Source of the DNA: Streptomyces sp. LBL
GTDB taxonomy: Bacteria; Actinomycetota; Actinomycetes; Streptomycetales; Streptomycetaceae
Assembly (NCBI RefSeq): GCF_029893585.1
Contig: NZ_JARXYX010000001.1
Location: 310,001-374,000, forward strand
Reading direction: 5' to 3'
DNA: 64,000 nucleotides
Position numbers and translations under genes: made by a program. Below, piece by piece: positions 53,773 through 62,147 of this stretch (its first letter is position 1; every line of letters begins with the position of its first letter). The notes beneath the pieces were generated by a model that did no database searches, was not told the origin of the DNA, and saw nothing but the letters and a program-made list of their open reading frames with translations.

Positions 53773-54173
53773 TACCGCGGTTGTCTGCCTGGGGCCGGTC
53801 GTCTTGGGGTAGGGACCGGTCGTCTTGGGGTAGGGACCGGTCGTCCGCCGGTGGGAGCCGGTCGTCTCCCGGTGGGGGCCGGCGGCGAAATGACCACGAC
53901 GGTGGTCGGGTCCCGGGCAGGCTCAACCGCTCGCACATGATCACGCCGTGAACGGCGGCGGAACGCCTCTGTCCACCGCGGCCCGACCGCCTCTCCCCGG
54001 GCGGGCAGCGCATCGAGCGTTGCCAGGCCCACCCTCGGCAGCCAGCCGTCGCAATCTTCCGGACTTTTTCCGAGGGTGTCCGTGTGTCTGGGTGTCCGTG
54101 TGCCAAGTCTCCGCGTGTGCCGCGTGCCCGGGTGGGTCTGCGTGCCCGGGTGGGTCTGCGTGCGGAGCGAGGG
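53773..54173. other. intergenic region with 21-bp repeats
   Basis: The left part is the tandem repeat at 53795-53878. The remainder has no frame with family similarity and no clear terminator for the rhamnosidase operon. Confidence 0.5.
53795..53878. repeat. 21-bp tandem repeat, four copies
   Basis: Units at 53795-53815 and 53816-53836 are identical (beginning CCGGTCGTCTTGGGGTA); 53837-53857 and 53858-53878 keep CCGGTCGTC and the GGTGGG end. It lies just after the GH78 stop. Confidence 0.8.
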
Positions 54174-54848
54174 TTACGCGTCGGCGGGTGCGGACTTCTT
54201 CGTCTGCGCCGGGGCAGCCTGCTGGGGCGTCTCAGGGGCGGTGTAGAAGACGGAGCTGCCCTGCTTGCCGCGCTGTGCCTGGGTGCGGGCGACGAGCCCT
54301 TCGAGGGTGGTGCGAATGACGGTCGTCTTGATGTTGCGGTCGGGATGGGCCTGGTCGAGGGCTGTGGCGATCTCGGCTGCCGAGCGCGGTTCACTCTGTT
54401 CGCCGAGGTGACTGCGGACCAGGTCGACCAGTTTCGGCTGCTTGGTCTTCGCCGTAACGCCCTTTCCCGCAAGCGGGGTCGCGGCCTGCTTCTTGGCCGG
54501 GCCGCGACGCGAGGCCGAGCCGGTCTTCTTCGCCCGCCCCCGGGTGCCGGTGCCGGTGCTGGTGCTGGTGCCGGGCGCGGTGGCCGACTCGGTGCGCGGG
54601 GTGGGCACGCCGGTGTGCTCCGTCGCGGCCGCGGGCTGCGGCTGGGACTGGGTAGCCGGTGCGGCATCGATCACGCTCTGGATGCTGACCAGTACCTGTT
54701 GGTCGCGCTGGAGCGCGGCCAACAGCTCCTGCAGTCCGGCGATTTCCGCCTCGATACGTTCCTGCTCTTTGGTGTTGCGTTCGAGGTCGGTGGTGACTTG
54801 GGCGGTGTACTGCGACGTCAGTTCGGTGGGCGAGATGTTCTCGGACAT
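54174..54848 (-). CDS. coiled-coil / basic-linker / winged-helix-like protein
   Basis: A 224-aa protein of unknown function. Residues about 5-60 are a predicted coiled coil (NTKEQERIEAEIAGLQELLA, ALQRDQQVLVSIQSV). A low-complexity Thr/Ala/Pro and Lys/Arg linker follows (RGRAKKTGSASRRGPAKKQA), then a helical domain about 140-200 (KLVDLVRSHLGEQSEPRSAA, RNIKTTVIRTTLEGLVAR) that looks like a winged helix as in short DNA-binding proteins. It may bind DNA through both basic linker and wing. The start ATG 54848 is preferred; GTG 54857 is possible. It stands alone. Confidence 0.75.
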   Translation of the reverse strand: MSENISPTELTSQYTAQVTTDLERNTKEQERIEAEIAGLQELLAALQRDQQVLVSIQSVIDAAPATQSQPQPAAATEHTGVPTPRTESATAPGTSTSTGTGTRGRAKKTGSASRRGPAKKQAATPLAGKGVTAKTKQPKLVDLVRSHLGEQSEPRSAAEIATALDQAHPDRNIKTTVIRTTLEGLVARTQAQRGKQGSSVFYTAPETPQQAAPAQTKKSAPADA

Positions 54849-55496
54849 GAGATGCACAACCTTTCCTTGGGCCGGGGCCGCACGGAGAGCCCCGACGTAT
54901 GTCGGCGCTGTCCCGGACTGTCACCGGAAGGGCGGCAGTACCAGCCATGAATGGGGCCTGCCGTGTCGATAGTACGGACAACCAGCAACGGGATGTTCTC
55001 CCTGCATACATCTGATCGACCTCCTCCGGTCTGTGTGCCCGCGCGCCTCGGGCCGCCGGCCATGTGCCGAGGGCGAGTACGGCGCTGTCACACCGCCACG
55101 GCGGCCGCATCCCCGCGCACGTGCCGACCCGGCTGGACCTCGCCACCGGACTCCCGCAGAGGGCCAACTGCCGTCACTTGAACCGTTGTTGAGCCTGAAT
55201 AGAAGGTGCCGGACACCTTCTGTTTCCTCAGTGGTAACGGAATTCGTGCATAGGCCGGCACGTATTCGAAATTGAGTGCCCCTTTTTCCGGTGGCTGCAC
55301 AACCAACCAAGAACATGGCCCGTCTAAGTCGGCGAATTGACGACGTTCGGGGGCTGCAATCCCCGGTCGGGGCGCCATGCGTCCCGGATGTTTCTGGGGG
55401 CCTGCCACGTATGGATGGTTCGACTCTGCGCAGGGCGGTGCCACTCGGTGGCCCTGCGCACCGGAGTGCACAGCGGCGAGCGGACAGGGGCTGGGT
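54849..55496. other. 648-bp region without a gene
   Basis: Bounded by divergent genes. The only clear element is the inverted repeat at 55201-55221. Frames here lack similarity and ribosome-binding sites, so it is probably the combined upstream region of the coiled-coil and YfhO genes. Confidence 0.5.
55201..55221. promoter_or_regulatory. 8-bp inverted repeat AGAAGGTG/CACCTTCT
   Basis: AGAAGGTG (55201-55208) and CACCTTCT (55214-55221) flank CCGGA. It lies about 275 bp upstream of the YfhO-type gene. It could be an operator or a short hairpin; no T tract follows. Confidence 0.45.
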
Positions 55497-58232
55497 GTGA
55501 GTTCGACAGCCCGTCCGGAAGTGAAGACCGAGGCCGGCCTCGGTGGCGAGGGGCAGCCCCTCGCCGGGCCGGGCCTGCCAGCCGGCCGATCCCACGACCG
55601 CCTTGGGTGGCTCCGGCTGCCGCGGGCGAAAGGACCGAGGCAGGCCGCTGCCCTGTTCGCGGCACTGCTCACCGTGACCGTGTTGTGCGCCGGCGACGCC
55701 GTGGCCCGTAGCTACCCCTTCGGCCCGCGTACGCGCAGCGTCAACGACCTGGGCAACCAGTACGTGCCGTATCACGCGCACTTGTGGGATCTGCTGCACG
55801 GGCGGGCCGACGGCGGACTGTTCGTCAACTGGCAGTCCGGATACGGCGCCAGCTTCCTGCCCGACCTCGGCACGTACCTCACCAGCCCGTTCGCTCTGCT
55901 CGTGGCGGTGTTTCCGCGGGACGAGATCGATCTCGCGGTGTATGTGATCACCGTGCTGAAGATCGCGTCCGCCGGCGCCGCCATGGCCTGGCTGCTGCTC
56001 TGCCTGCGCCCCGGCCGCTGGTGGGCGGCGGGACTGCTGGGCGCCTCCTACGCCCTGTGCGGCTGGACCGTGGCGAGCGCCGTGTACAACCTGATGTGGC
56101 TCGACGGTCTGATCGCCCTGCCGCTGCTGTGCCTGGTCGGCGAATGGGTGCTGAACGGACGGCGTCCGCTTCTCGGGGTGTTGGTCGTGGCGGCCGCCTG
56201 GATCGCCAACTTCTACACGGCGTACATGGCCACCCTCGCCGCCGCTCTGGTGCTGCTCCTGCGGCTGTTGCTTTCTGGTCTGCCGCGCCGCCGCAGGTTC
56301 ACCGCGGCGGGACGCGCGGGCCTGACCGTGGCACTCGGCATGGGCCTGGCCGCGCCGGTGGTGACGGTGGTGTACTTCGGCACCACGCACGCCTCCCCGG
56401 GCAGATTCACCCAGTTCACGCCGGTGGCTACGGAGGACCTGCTGGCACGCCTGCTGCCGACGACGTACAGCTTCGGTTCGCCGGCTCTCTACGTGGGCAC
56501 CACGGCCCTGCTGCTGGCTCTCGCCCTGCCCTTCCACCGGGCAGCGCCCCGGCAGGTGCGCACCGGGTGGACCCTGCTCGTGGTGGGCGTCACGCTGTCG
56601 TTGCAGTGGGGCCCCACCCAGTTGCTGTGGCACGCCTTCACCCCACCGCAGGGAAGTTCGTACCGCGAGACCTTCGTGGTGTGCGCACTGCTCGTGATCG
56701 CCGCCTGGCACACGCTCTCCTACGGGCCGCCCGACCGACGCGCGCTGGGTGCGGCCGTCGCGGTGCTCGCCCTGATCGCCGCCTACGCGAGCCGGAGCGA
56801 CCTGGTGCGCCCCTTCGCATGGCCGGTCCTGCTGACGGCCGCCGCGGGTGCGCTGGGCGGACTGGCCCTGCTCGCCCGCACGGACGGCAGACCTACCGCG
56901 GGTACCGGGCGGCGCACCGGCCCGGCCGTCGTCGCCGTGCTGCTGCTCGTGGGCACGCAACTCGGCGAGGCCACCGCCACCTCCGCCGTGGCCACCCGGA
57001 TGCGGCTCGGGCACATGGACGACTACGCACCTTGGGGAGACCGGCGGGAGCAGCAGGCGGAGGCGATAGCCCAGGCCGACGGCTGGCCCCGCTACCGCAC
57101 CGACCCGGGCCGCGAACAGACCGTTGGCAACGACCCGTTGCTGGTGGGCGGCCAGGGTGCCCAGTACTACAGCAGCCACACCTCCGACATCCTCTTCCGC
57201 ACCCTCACCGCCCTCGGGGGCGGCTGGACCTCGGGGGGTCGCAGCCTGCAGAGCCTGGACAATGCCGTGACGGACGTGATCTTCTCCGTCGGTGCGCGGG
57301 TGCACTCCCCGCCGGACCCGCACCAGAACTGGTTCCCGCAGGACGGCAGCCGGGTGACCGTGTCCCGGCAGGACGTACCACCGCTGGTCACGGTACGACC
57401 GTCCGCTGCCACCGCCCGCACGGGTGTGTCCGGTTTCGGCCCCTCGCCCTACCGCAACCAGGAACTGCTGCTGGGCACCCGTGTCTACAACGTGCCCCGC
57501 CTCACCGTACGCACCAGTACCGGCAAGCCGCCGTACCGCGTCGGCGGTGAGCGTCCGGGCGTGCGCATCGGTGCTCCCAACCCCGGAACCGCCGTAGCGA
57601 AGCCGACCATCACGGCCCGGTGCCCGGCAGACAGCGAGGTGTACCTGTGGGCACCGCACTTCGCGGGCACCGCACGGCTCACCGGTGACTCCGCCCACGG
57701 CCTGACCGGCCGCTTCCGGTCCGACCCCGTCACCAAGATCGCCGCCATGCAACGGCTCGGCACCGTCCCGGCGTCCGGTCGGCTGAGGATCGAGTTGTCG
57801 CCCAACCAGACGGGCAGCGTCCCGGACGGCGCGGTCGGCTGCCTCGACACGGCCCGGCTGCACACCACCGTCGAACGCCTCAAAACCACCGGCGCCACCG
57901 ACGTGACCGTCTTCGGCGCCACAATCCGGGCCAAGCTCCCCGCAGGCACGGCAGGCACGGCAGGCACGGCAGGCACGGCAGGCACGGCTGTCATCGCGGC
58001 GCCTCGGATAGCCGGCTGGCGGTGCGCCACGGACGGCGCGTCGGCCACCCCGGCGGGGGAGTACTACGGCCTGGTCGCGGTCCCCCTCTCCGCTTCCGCA
58101 ACCAGCCTCACGTGCACGTTCCACCCACCCGGCCTACGTCTGGGTATGGCCGTGGGTGCCACATCACTGGTGACACTGCTCCTGCTCTGCACCCTCACCG
58201 TCGTCCGCCGACGCCGTGCCACCAAGCGGTGA
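55497..58232 (+). CDS. YfhO-type membrane protein (predicted lipid/polyprenol glycosyltransferase)
   Basis: A 911-aa protein with about 11-13 hydrophobic helices in the first 560 residues, and an extracellular C-terminal domain ending in one last span (VGATSLVTLLLLCTLTVV). The conserved YfhO start VNDLGNQYVPYHAHLWDLL and GLFVNWQSGYGASFLPDLG, plus YNLMWLDGLIALPLLCL, place it in this GT-C-like family, which in Gram-positives glycosylates lipoteichoic acid or related envelope polymers. Its product is not predictable. GTG 55497 follows AGGGG. Near the C-terminus five GCAGGCACG repeats encode (Ala-Gly-Thr)n. Confidence 0.88.
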   Translation: MSSTARPEVKTEAGLGGEGQPLAGPGLPAGRSHDRLGWLRLPRAKGPRQAAALFAALLTVTVLCAGDAVARSYPFGPRTRSVNDLGNQYVPYHAHLWDLLHGRADGGLFVNWQSGYGASFLPDLGTYLTSPFALLVAVFPRDEIDLAVYVITVLKIASAGAAMAWLLLCLRPGRWWAAGLLGASYALCGWTVASAVYNLMWLDGLIALPLLCLVGEWVLNGRRPLLGVLVVAAAWIANFYTAYMATLAAALVLLLRLLLSGLPRRRRFTAAGRAGLTVALGMGLAAPVVTVVYFGTTHASPGRFTQFTPVATEDLLARLLPTTYSFGSPALYVGTTALLLALALPFHRAAPRQVRTGWTLLVVGVTLSLQWGPTQLLWHAFTPPQGSSYRETFVVCALLVIAAWHTLSYGPPDRRALGAAVAVLALIAAYASRSDLVRPFAWPVLLTAAAGALGGLALLARTDGRPTAGTGRRTGPAVVAVLLLVGTQLGEATATSAVATRMRLGHMDDYAPWGDRREQQAEAIAQADGWPRYRTDPGREQTVGNDPLLVGGQGAQYYSSHTSDILFRTLTALGGGWTSGGRSLQSLDNAVTDVIFSVGARVHSPPDPHQNWFPQDGSRVTVSRQDVPPLVTVRPSAATARTGVSGFGPSPYRNQELLLGTRVYNVPRLTVRTSTGKPPYRVGGERPGVRIGAPNPGTAVAKPTITARCPADSEVYLWAPHFAGTARLTGDSAHGLTGRFRSDPVTKIAAMQRLGTVPASGRLRIELSPNQTGSVPDGAVGCLDTARLHTTVERLKTTGATDVTVFGATIRAKLPAGTAGTAGTAGTAGTAVIAAPRIAGWRCATDGASATPAGEYYGLVAVPLSASATSLTCTFHPPGLRLGMAVGATSLVTLLLLCTLTVVRRRRATKR
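57942..57986 (+). repeat. in-frame 9-bp repeat coding (AGT)n
   Basis: Five perfect copies of GCAGGCACG inside the YfhO-type gene encode an Ala-Gly-Thr array near residue 820. Copy-number change by multiples of 9 bp would keep the reading frame. Confidence 0.85.
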
Positions 58233-58271
58233 CTGATGTTCTGAGATCAGCGCTGAGGCCCGAGGCGCGGG

Positions 58272-58766
58272 TCAGGGCAGCCGGGGGAGCGAGTCCCGTG
58301 CCGTGTGGCTGAGGATGCGAAGGTCTTCCGCGAACCGCTCACGGTCATCGGCGGGGAGCGGTTCCACGAGGTGCCGCTTGATGTTCTCGACGTGGATCCG
58401 GGAAGCGCGGACCGTCGTCTCCTCGCCCAGCGGCGTGAGCCGCACCAGCTTCGCGCGCCGGTCGTCGGGGGCTTCCGCACGCGCCACGAGCCCCGCCGCC
58501 TCCATGCGGTCCACCAGCCGGGTGGCGCCGCCCGTGGTCAGTACCTGCTCCTGGGCGATGGCCCGCATCGACAGGCCCGGCCTACCGGCCCGCCCGAGGA
58601 TCAGCAGGACCTCGAACATCAGATGGCTGATCCCGCACTCGGTCTCCAGGGCGCGCCCGAGGATGTACTCCAGCCGGTTCGCCGCCCCCTGCAGCCGTCC
58701 GAACGCGAGAATCAACTCGTGATCCGCAGCCTGCTTCGCCGTCCCGATCCCCGCCTGCTCGATCAC
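58272..58766 (-). CDS. MarR family transcriptional regulator
   Basis: A 164-aa winged-helix protein: LQGAANRLEYILGRALETEC and HLMFEVLLILGRAGRPGLSM lead to the recognition region AIAQEQVLTTGGATRLVDRM, then the wing DDRRAKLVRLTPLGEE. MarR dimers usually repress neighbouring detoxification or efflux genes and leave DNA when bound by a phenolic or oxidant. The GTG at 58766 was chosen; ATG 58814 is possible, but its ribosome-binding site would touch the codon. It converges with the YfhO gene, and a regulator relic lies just upstream. Confidence 0.9.
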   Translation of the reverse strand: MIEQAGIGTAKQAADHELILAFGRLQGAANRLEYILGRALETECGISHLMFEVLLILGRAGRPGLSMRAIAQEQVLTTGGATRLVDRMEAAGLVARAEAPDDRRAKLVRLTPLGEETTVRASRIHVENIKRHLVEPLPADDRERFAEDLRILSHTARDSLPRLP

Positions 58767-58810
58767 GGCCTCGCCGCCCCCTCGTGTCGTCCCGGATATC
58801 ACCGTACCGA

Positions 58811-58915
58811 TCATCCCCTGGCCTGCACGCGGCGGCGGCCGATCACGGGCATGCCCTGTTCCTCGTGGCCGCGTCGAGCTCGCAGGAACTGTCCCAGAAG
58901 GTTGTCGCTGTCCAT
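58811..58915 (-). pseudogene. N-terminal relic of an XRE/MmyB-type regulator
   Basis: The 34-codon frame MDSDNLLGQFLRARRGHEEQ, then GMPVIGRRRVQARG and TGA, matches the first 30 residues of Streptomyces XRE regulators with an MmyB-like ligand domain, which normally continue GLRREEVA. All of the DNA-binding domain is missing. Its TGA overlaps the alternative MarR ATG at 58814. Confidence 0.6.
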
Positions 58916-59034
58916 GTCATCGACAGTAGCCCCGCGCCACATCCGAGTCAGCCGCGCAAGGTGGCCGCGATACTCCTACGATCGCCTCGCCCGGTTGTAA
59001 GGGGCGCAGAGCGGCTGTCACTCGTATGCTCGAA

Positions 59035-59097
59035 TGTCCCACTGAGACATGAGTCGCAGCGGGATAAATGTCCCGATGGGACATCGTGAGTTATTGT
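59035..59097 (+). promoter_or_regulatory. two TGTCCC/GGGACA operators and -10 box of the TetR gene
   Basis: TGTCCCACTGAGACA (59035-59049) and TGTCCCGATGGGACA (59069-59083) are inverted repeats with 3-bp centres, the second perfect. The second covers the likely -35 region and spacer of TATTGT (59092-59097), which ends six bases before the TetR ATG. Tight autoregulation of a leaderless transcript is inferred. Confidence 0.7.
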
Positions 59098-59103
59098 CAG
59101 AGC

Positions 59104-59784
59104 ATGACGGCGATGACGGCGACGAACCCTTCCCTCACCTCTTCGGCCGCGACGGGCGGAGACCCCGCGGAGGACCGCAGGCAGCGGAAGGCCCGGCAGA
59201 CCCGGGAGACGATGGCGGCCGCGGCCATCGATCTGATCCTCGAGCGCGGTCTCGCGAACGCCACCGTCGAGGCGATCGCCGAGTGCGCCGACGTCACGCG
59301 CCGCACCTTCAGCCGTCACTTCAGCGGCAAGGAGGACGCGGCCCTCGACTTCACCCGCGCCGACGGGGACCGTATCAACGCCGCCCTGCGTGACCGCCCG
59401 TCCCATGAGCCGCCGCTCGTCGCCTACCGCGAGGCCGTCGGGGAGTGGCTCGCCGCCCGCTCCTCCGCACCGGGCGCCACGGCATCCGAGCGCTGGCACG
59501 CCCTGCTGCGGCTGACGGACACCGAGCCGACCCTCTTCGCCGCGTACGAGCGGATACGGGTCGACGCTCAGGACGAGTCCGTCGCGATCATCGCGGACCG
59601 GCTCGGCACCGACCCCGCCCGGGACCTGCGCCCGGCCGTGGTCGTCGGCGCCGCCGCAGGGGTGCTCACGGCGGCCCTGCGCGCCTGGGCCCGCGAGGAC
59701 CACGGGGACGTGGCAAGCCTTCCCGAATGGGTGAACCGGGCCTACGACGCGCTCAGCGAACAAGTGGGCCTGTACCAGGCGTAG
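59104..59784 (+). CDS. TetR family transcriptional regulator
   Basis: A 226-aa protein with the TetR helix-turn-helix ARQTRETMAAAAIDLILERG, ANATVEAIAECADVTRRTFS and RHFSGKEDA (about 30-80) and a helical ligand domain (ERWHALLRLTDTEPTLFAAY, VVGAAAGVLTAALRAWARED). It should control itself and the following alcohol dehydrogenase and SDR genes, 50 bp downstream on the same strand. Two TGTCCC/GGGACA operators lie upstream. ATG 59104 is six bases after a TATTGT box; earlier frame to 59068 lies in the operator. Confidence 0.93.
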   Translation: MTAMTATNPSLTSSAATGGDPAEDRRQRKARQTRETMAAAAIDLILERGLANATVEAIAECADVTRRTFSRHFSGKEDAALDFTRADGDRINAALRDRPSHEPPLVAYREAVGEWLAARSSAPGATASERWHALLRLTDTEPTLFAAYERIRVDAQDESVAIIADRLGTDPARDLRPAVVVGAAAGVLTAALRAWAREDHGDVASLPEWVNRAYDALSEQVGLYQA

Positions 59785-59834
59785 TCCGGCGCCCGTCGGA
59801 CGCCGAACGCCCGCTGAAACAAAGGAGTCGCATC

Positions 59835-60875
59835 ATGAAGGCACTGCAATACAGGCAGATCGGCGCAGCCCCCGAGGTCGTGACCGTCCCGGATCCGGAG
59901 GCCGGCCCCGGCCAGGTGCTGGTGAAGATCACCGCCGCTGGAGCATGCCACTCCGACATCGCGGTGATGAGCTGGCCCGCCGAGGCCTTCCCGTACGCGC
60001 TTCCCCTCACCCTCGGCCACGAGGGCGTCGGCACGGTGGCAGCACTCGGCCCCGGCGTGACCGGTTTCGCCGAAGGCGACGCCGTCGCCGTGTACGGCCC
60101 GTGGGGCTGCGGCACCTGCGCCAAGTGCGCGGAGGGCAAGGAGAACTACTGTCTGCGGGCCGACGCCCTGGGTATCCGCCCGCCCGGCCTGGGCCGCCCC
60201 GGCTCCATGGCCGAGTACCTCCTCGTGGACGACCCCAGGCACCTGATCCCGATCGGGGGGCTCGACCCGGTCGCCACCGCGCCGCTGACGGACGCGGGCC
60301 TGACCCCGTATCACGCGATCAAACGCTCTCTGCCCAAGCTGCTGCCCGGCTCGACAGCCGTCGTCATCGGCACCGGCGGGCTGGGGCACGTCGCCATCCA
60401 GCTGCTGCGGGCGATGACCGCGGCCCGTGTCATCGCCCTGGACGTGAGCGAGGACAAGCTGGCTCTTGCCCGCACGGTCGGTGCCCACGAGGCGGTCCTG
60501 TCCGACGCACGAGCGGCCGGAGTCATCCGCGAGTTGACCGGTGGTGTCGGCGCCCAGGCGGTGTTCGACTTCGTCGGTGCCGAACCCACGGTGAAGACCG
60601 CTGCCGCCGTAGCGGCCGTGGAGGCCGACATCAGCATCATCGGCATCGGGGGAGCCGCCCTGCCCGTCGGCTTCGGCCTCCTGCCCTTCGAGGTCTCCGT
60701 CTCCGCCCCGTACTGGGGCAGCCGCGGTGAACTGATCGAAGTCCTCGACCTGGCCCGGACCGGCGCCCTCTCCCTCCACACCGAGACCTACTCCCTGGAC
60801 GAGGCCCCCCTCGCCTACGAGCGGCTGCACGCCGGACAGGTGACCGGCCGCGCCGTGATCCTCCCGGGCGGCTGA
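59835..60875 (+). CDS. zinc-dependent alcohol dehydrogenase (MDR family)
   Basis: A 346-aa medium-chain dehydrogenase. Catalytic-zinc ligands are Cys in AAGACHSDIA (about 38) and His in LTLGHEGVG (about 62); the structural zinc Cys cluster is GCGTCAKCAEGKENYC (about 94-109). The NAD(P) Rossmann motif is VIGTGGLGHVAIQLL (about 175-189). Such enzymes oxidise alcohols or reduce aldehydes reversibly. AAAGGAG precedes the ATG. It is cotranscribed with the TetR and SDR genes, probably for one aldehyde/alcohol pathway. Confidence 0.94.
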   Translation: MKALQYRQIGAAPEVVTVPDPEAGPGQVLVKITAAGACHSDIAVMSWPAEAFPYALPLTLGHEGVGTVAALGPGVTGFAEGDAVAVYGPWGCGTCAKCAEGKENYCLRADALGIRPPGLGRPGSMAEYLLVDDPRHLIPIGGLDPVATAPLTDAGLTPYHAIKRSLPKLLPGSTAVVIGTGGLGHVAIQLLRAMTAARVIALDVSEDKLALARTVGAHEAVLSDARAAGVIRELTGGVGAQAVFDFVGAEPTVKTAAAVAAVEADISIIGIGGAALPVGFGLLPFEVSVSAPYWGSRGELIEVLDLARTGALSLHTETYSLDEAPLAYERLHAGQVTGRAVILPGG

Positions 60876-60929
60876 TCCTCGGCGCCCCCTGGAAATCCCT
60901 CCCCGCACCGGAAAGAAGCAGCGAGCACC

Positions 60930-61733
60930 GTGAGCACCACCGAAAACCCCACCGCGACCCCGACCTCCGACGGTGCCGCGGCCCCGATCGAATTCGGGGG
61001 CAGGACGGCGTTGGTCACCGGCGCCGCCTCGGGCATCGGCCTCGCCGTCGCCCGCCGCCTGGGCCAGGGGGGAGCCGCCGTCGTCATCGCCGACCACAAC
61101 CTCGAAGGCGCCGAGGCGGCGGTCGCGCAGCTGGCGTCGGAGAACATCACCGCGGCCGCCGTACATGTGGACGTCACCGACGCCGCCTCGGTCGAGGCCG
61201 CCGTCGGCTTCACCGTGGACACCTTCGGCGCCCTGCACCTCGCGGTGAACAACGCGGGCATCGGCGCCGACAGCCAGCCCGTCGGCGAGCACGACCTCGA
61301 CGTCTGGAACCGCGTCGTCCGCACGGACCTGGACGGCGTCTTCTATTCGATGCGCTACGAGATCATCGCCATGCGAGCCGCGGGCGCCGGAGCCATCGTC
61401 AACGTCGCGTCCATCCTCGGCACCGTCGGCTGGGCGGGCTCGGCCGCCTACGTCGCCGCCAAGCACGGAGTCGTCGGCCTGACCAAGTCCGCCGCGCTCG
61501 AGTACGCCGACAAGGGAGTCCGTATCAACGCGGTCGGCCCCGGGTTCATCGAGACCCCCGCCCTGCAGGCCATGGACCAGGACGCCTACAACGGTCTCAC
61601 CGCGCTGCACGCCACCGGCCGCCTCGGCCGCCCCGAGGAGGTCGCCGACCTGGTTGCCTTCCTCCTCTCCGACCGCGCGTCCTTCATCCACGGCAGCTAC
61701 CACCTGGTGGACGGCGGGTACACCGCCCGCTGA
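60930..61733 (+). CDS. short-chain dehydrogenase/reductase (SDR)
   Basis: A 267-aa classical SDR: cofactor loop [24 protein letters not shown], catalytic Ser near [11 protein letters not shown] and Tyr-x3-Lys in [12 protein letters not shown], ending [14 protein letters not shown]. Members are NAD(P)-dependent oxidoreductases of alcohols, steroids or sugars; the substrate is unknown. GTG 60930 is 54 bp after the dehydrogenase gene. The gene is followed within 20 bp by the poly-G/poly-C stretch. Confidence 0.93.
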   Translation: MSTTENPTATPTSDGAAAPIEFGGRTALVTGAASGIGLAVARRLGQGGAAVVIADHNLEGAEAAVAQLASENITAAAVHVDVTDAASVEAAVGFTVDTFGALHLAVNNAGIGADSQPVGEHDLDVWNRVVRTDLDGVFYSMRYEIIAMRAAGAGAIVNVASILGTVGWAGSAAYVAAKHGVVGLTKSAALEYADKGVRINAVGPGFIETPALQAMDQDAYNGLTALHATGRLGRPEEVADLVAFLLSDRASFIHGSYHLVDGGYTAR

Positions 61734-61751
61734 CCGGGCGCGGACCGAGCG

Positions 61752-61893
61752 GCGGGGGGGGGGCCGGGCCCCCCCCCCCCCCCCCCCACCGCCCCCCCCC
61801 CCCCCCCCCCCCGGGGGCGGGGGGGGGCCCCCCCCCCCCCGGGGGGGGGGGGCGGGCGGGGGGGGGGGGCCCCCCCCCCCCCCCCCCCCCCGC
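61752..61893. other. poly-G/poly-C low-complexity tract, probable assembly artefact
   Basis: About 140 bases consist almost only of alternating G runs and C runs (one A at 61788). The runs are complementary and could fold into one hairpin. No gene can be read. Such sequence is typical of slipped or ambiguous base calls at a strong terminator. Confidence 0.75.
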
Positions 61894-62092
61894 CGCTGCT
61901 CATGGCCGCGCTCGCCCGCCCTCCGTATGTGAGACGGGCGGGCACGCCGCCTGATCGCGTCACCGGCAGCACCGCGCTCGTCGACTTCGTCCGCGAGCCG
62001 CGCGACACGGCAGCCTTCCTCCCGCCCGAAGTCCCGCCCGCAGTGCCACGCGCACCCGACGCGTCAACAAGGGTGGCTGACATCAGCGGAAG

Positions 62093-62130
62093 AGGCCCCT
62101 GGCCCGCGGTGACGCGGGTCAGGGGCCCCT
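62093..62130. terminator. bidirectional hairpin terminator
   Basis: The arm AGGCCCCTGGCCCGCG (62093-62108) pairs with 62113-62128 apart from one mismatch, around a GTGA loop. It lies between the SDR operon and the converging phosphoesterase gene. Confidence 0.85.
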
Positions 62131-62147
62131 GTGACGATCAGCCTGCG

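Larger units (their letters stand above)
61734..62147. other. intergenic region: homopolymer tract, unassigned frame and terminator
   Basis: After the homopolymer tract the sequence returns to normal composition at about 61893. Plus- and minus-strand frames are open between 61894 and 62090, but neither resembles a known protein. A hairpin at 62093-62130 ends the region. Confidence 0.5.

Noticed and set aside
54921..58124. Minus-strand open frame of 1067 codons opposite the YfhO gene
   Set aside because: Gln/His/Arg/Gly-rich shadow; the plus strand has a consistent membrane protein.
59742..61703. Minus-strand open frame opposite the ADH and SDR genes
   Set aside because: Shadow frame crossing two well-supported enzymes.
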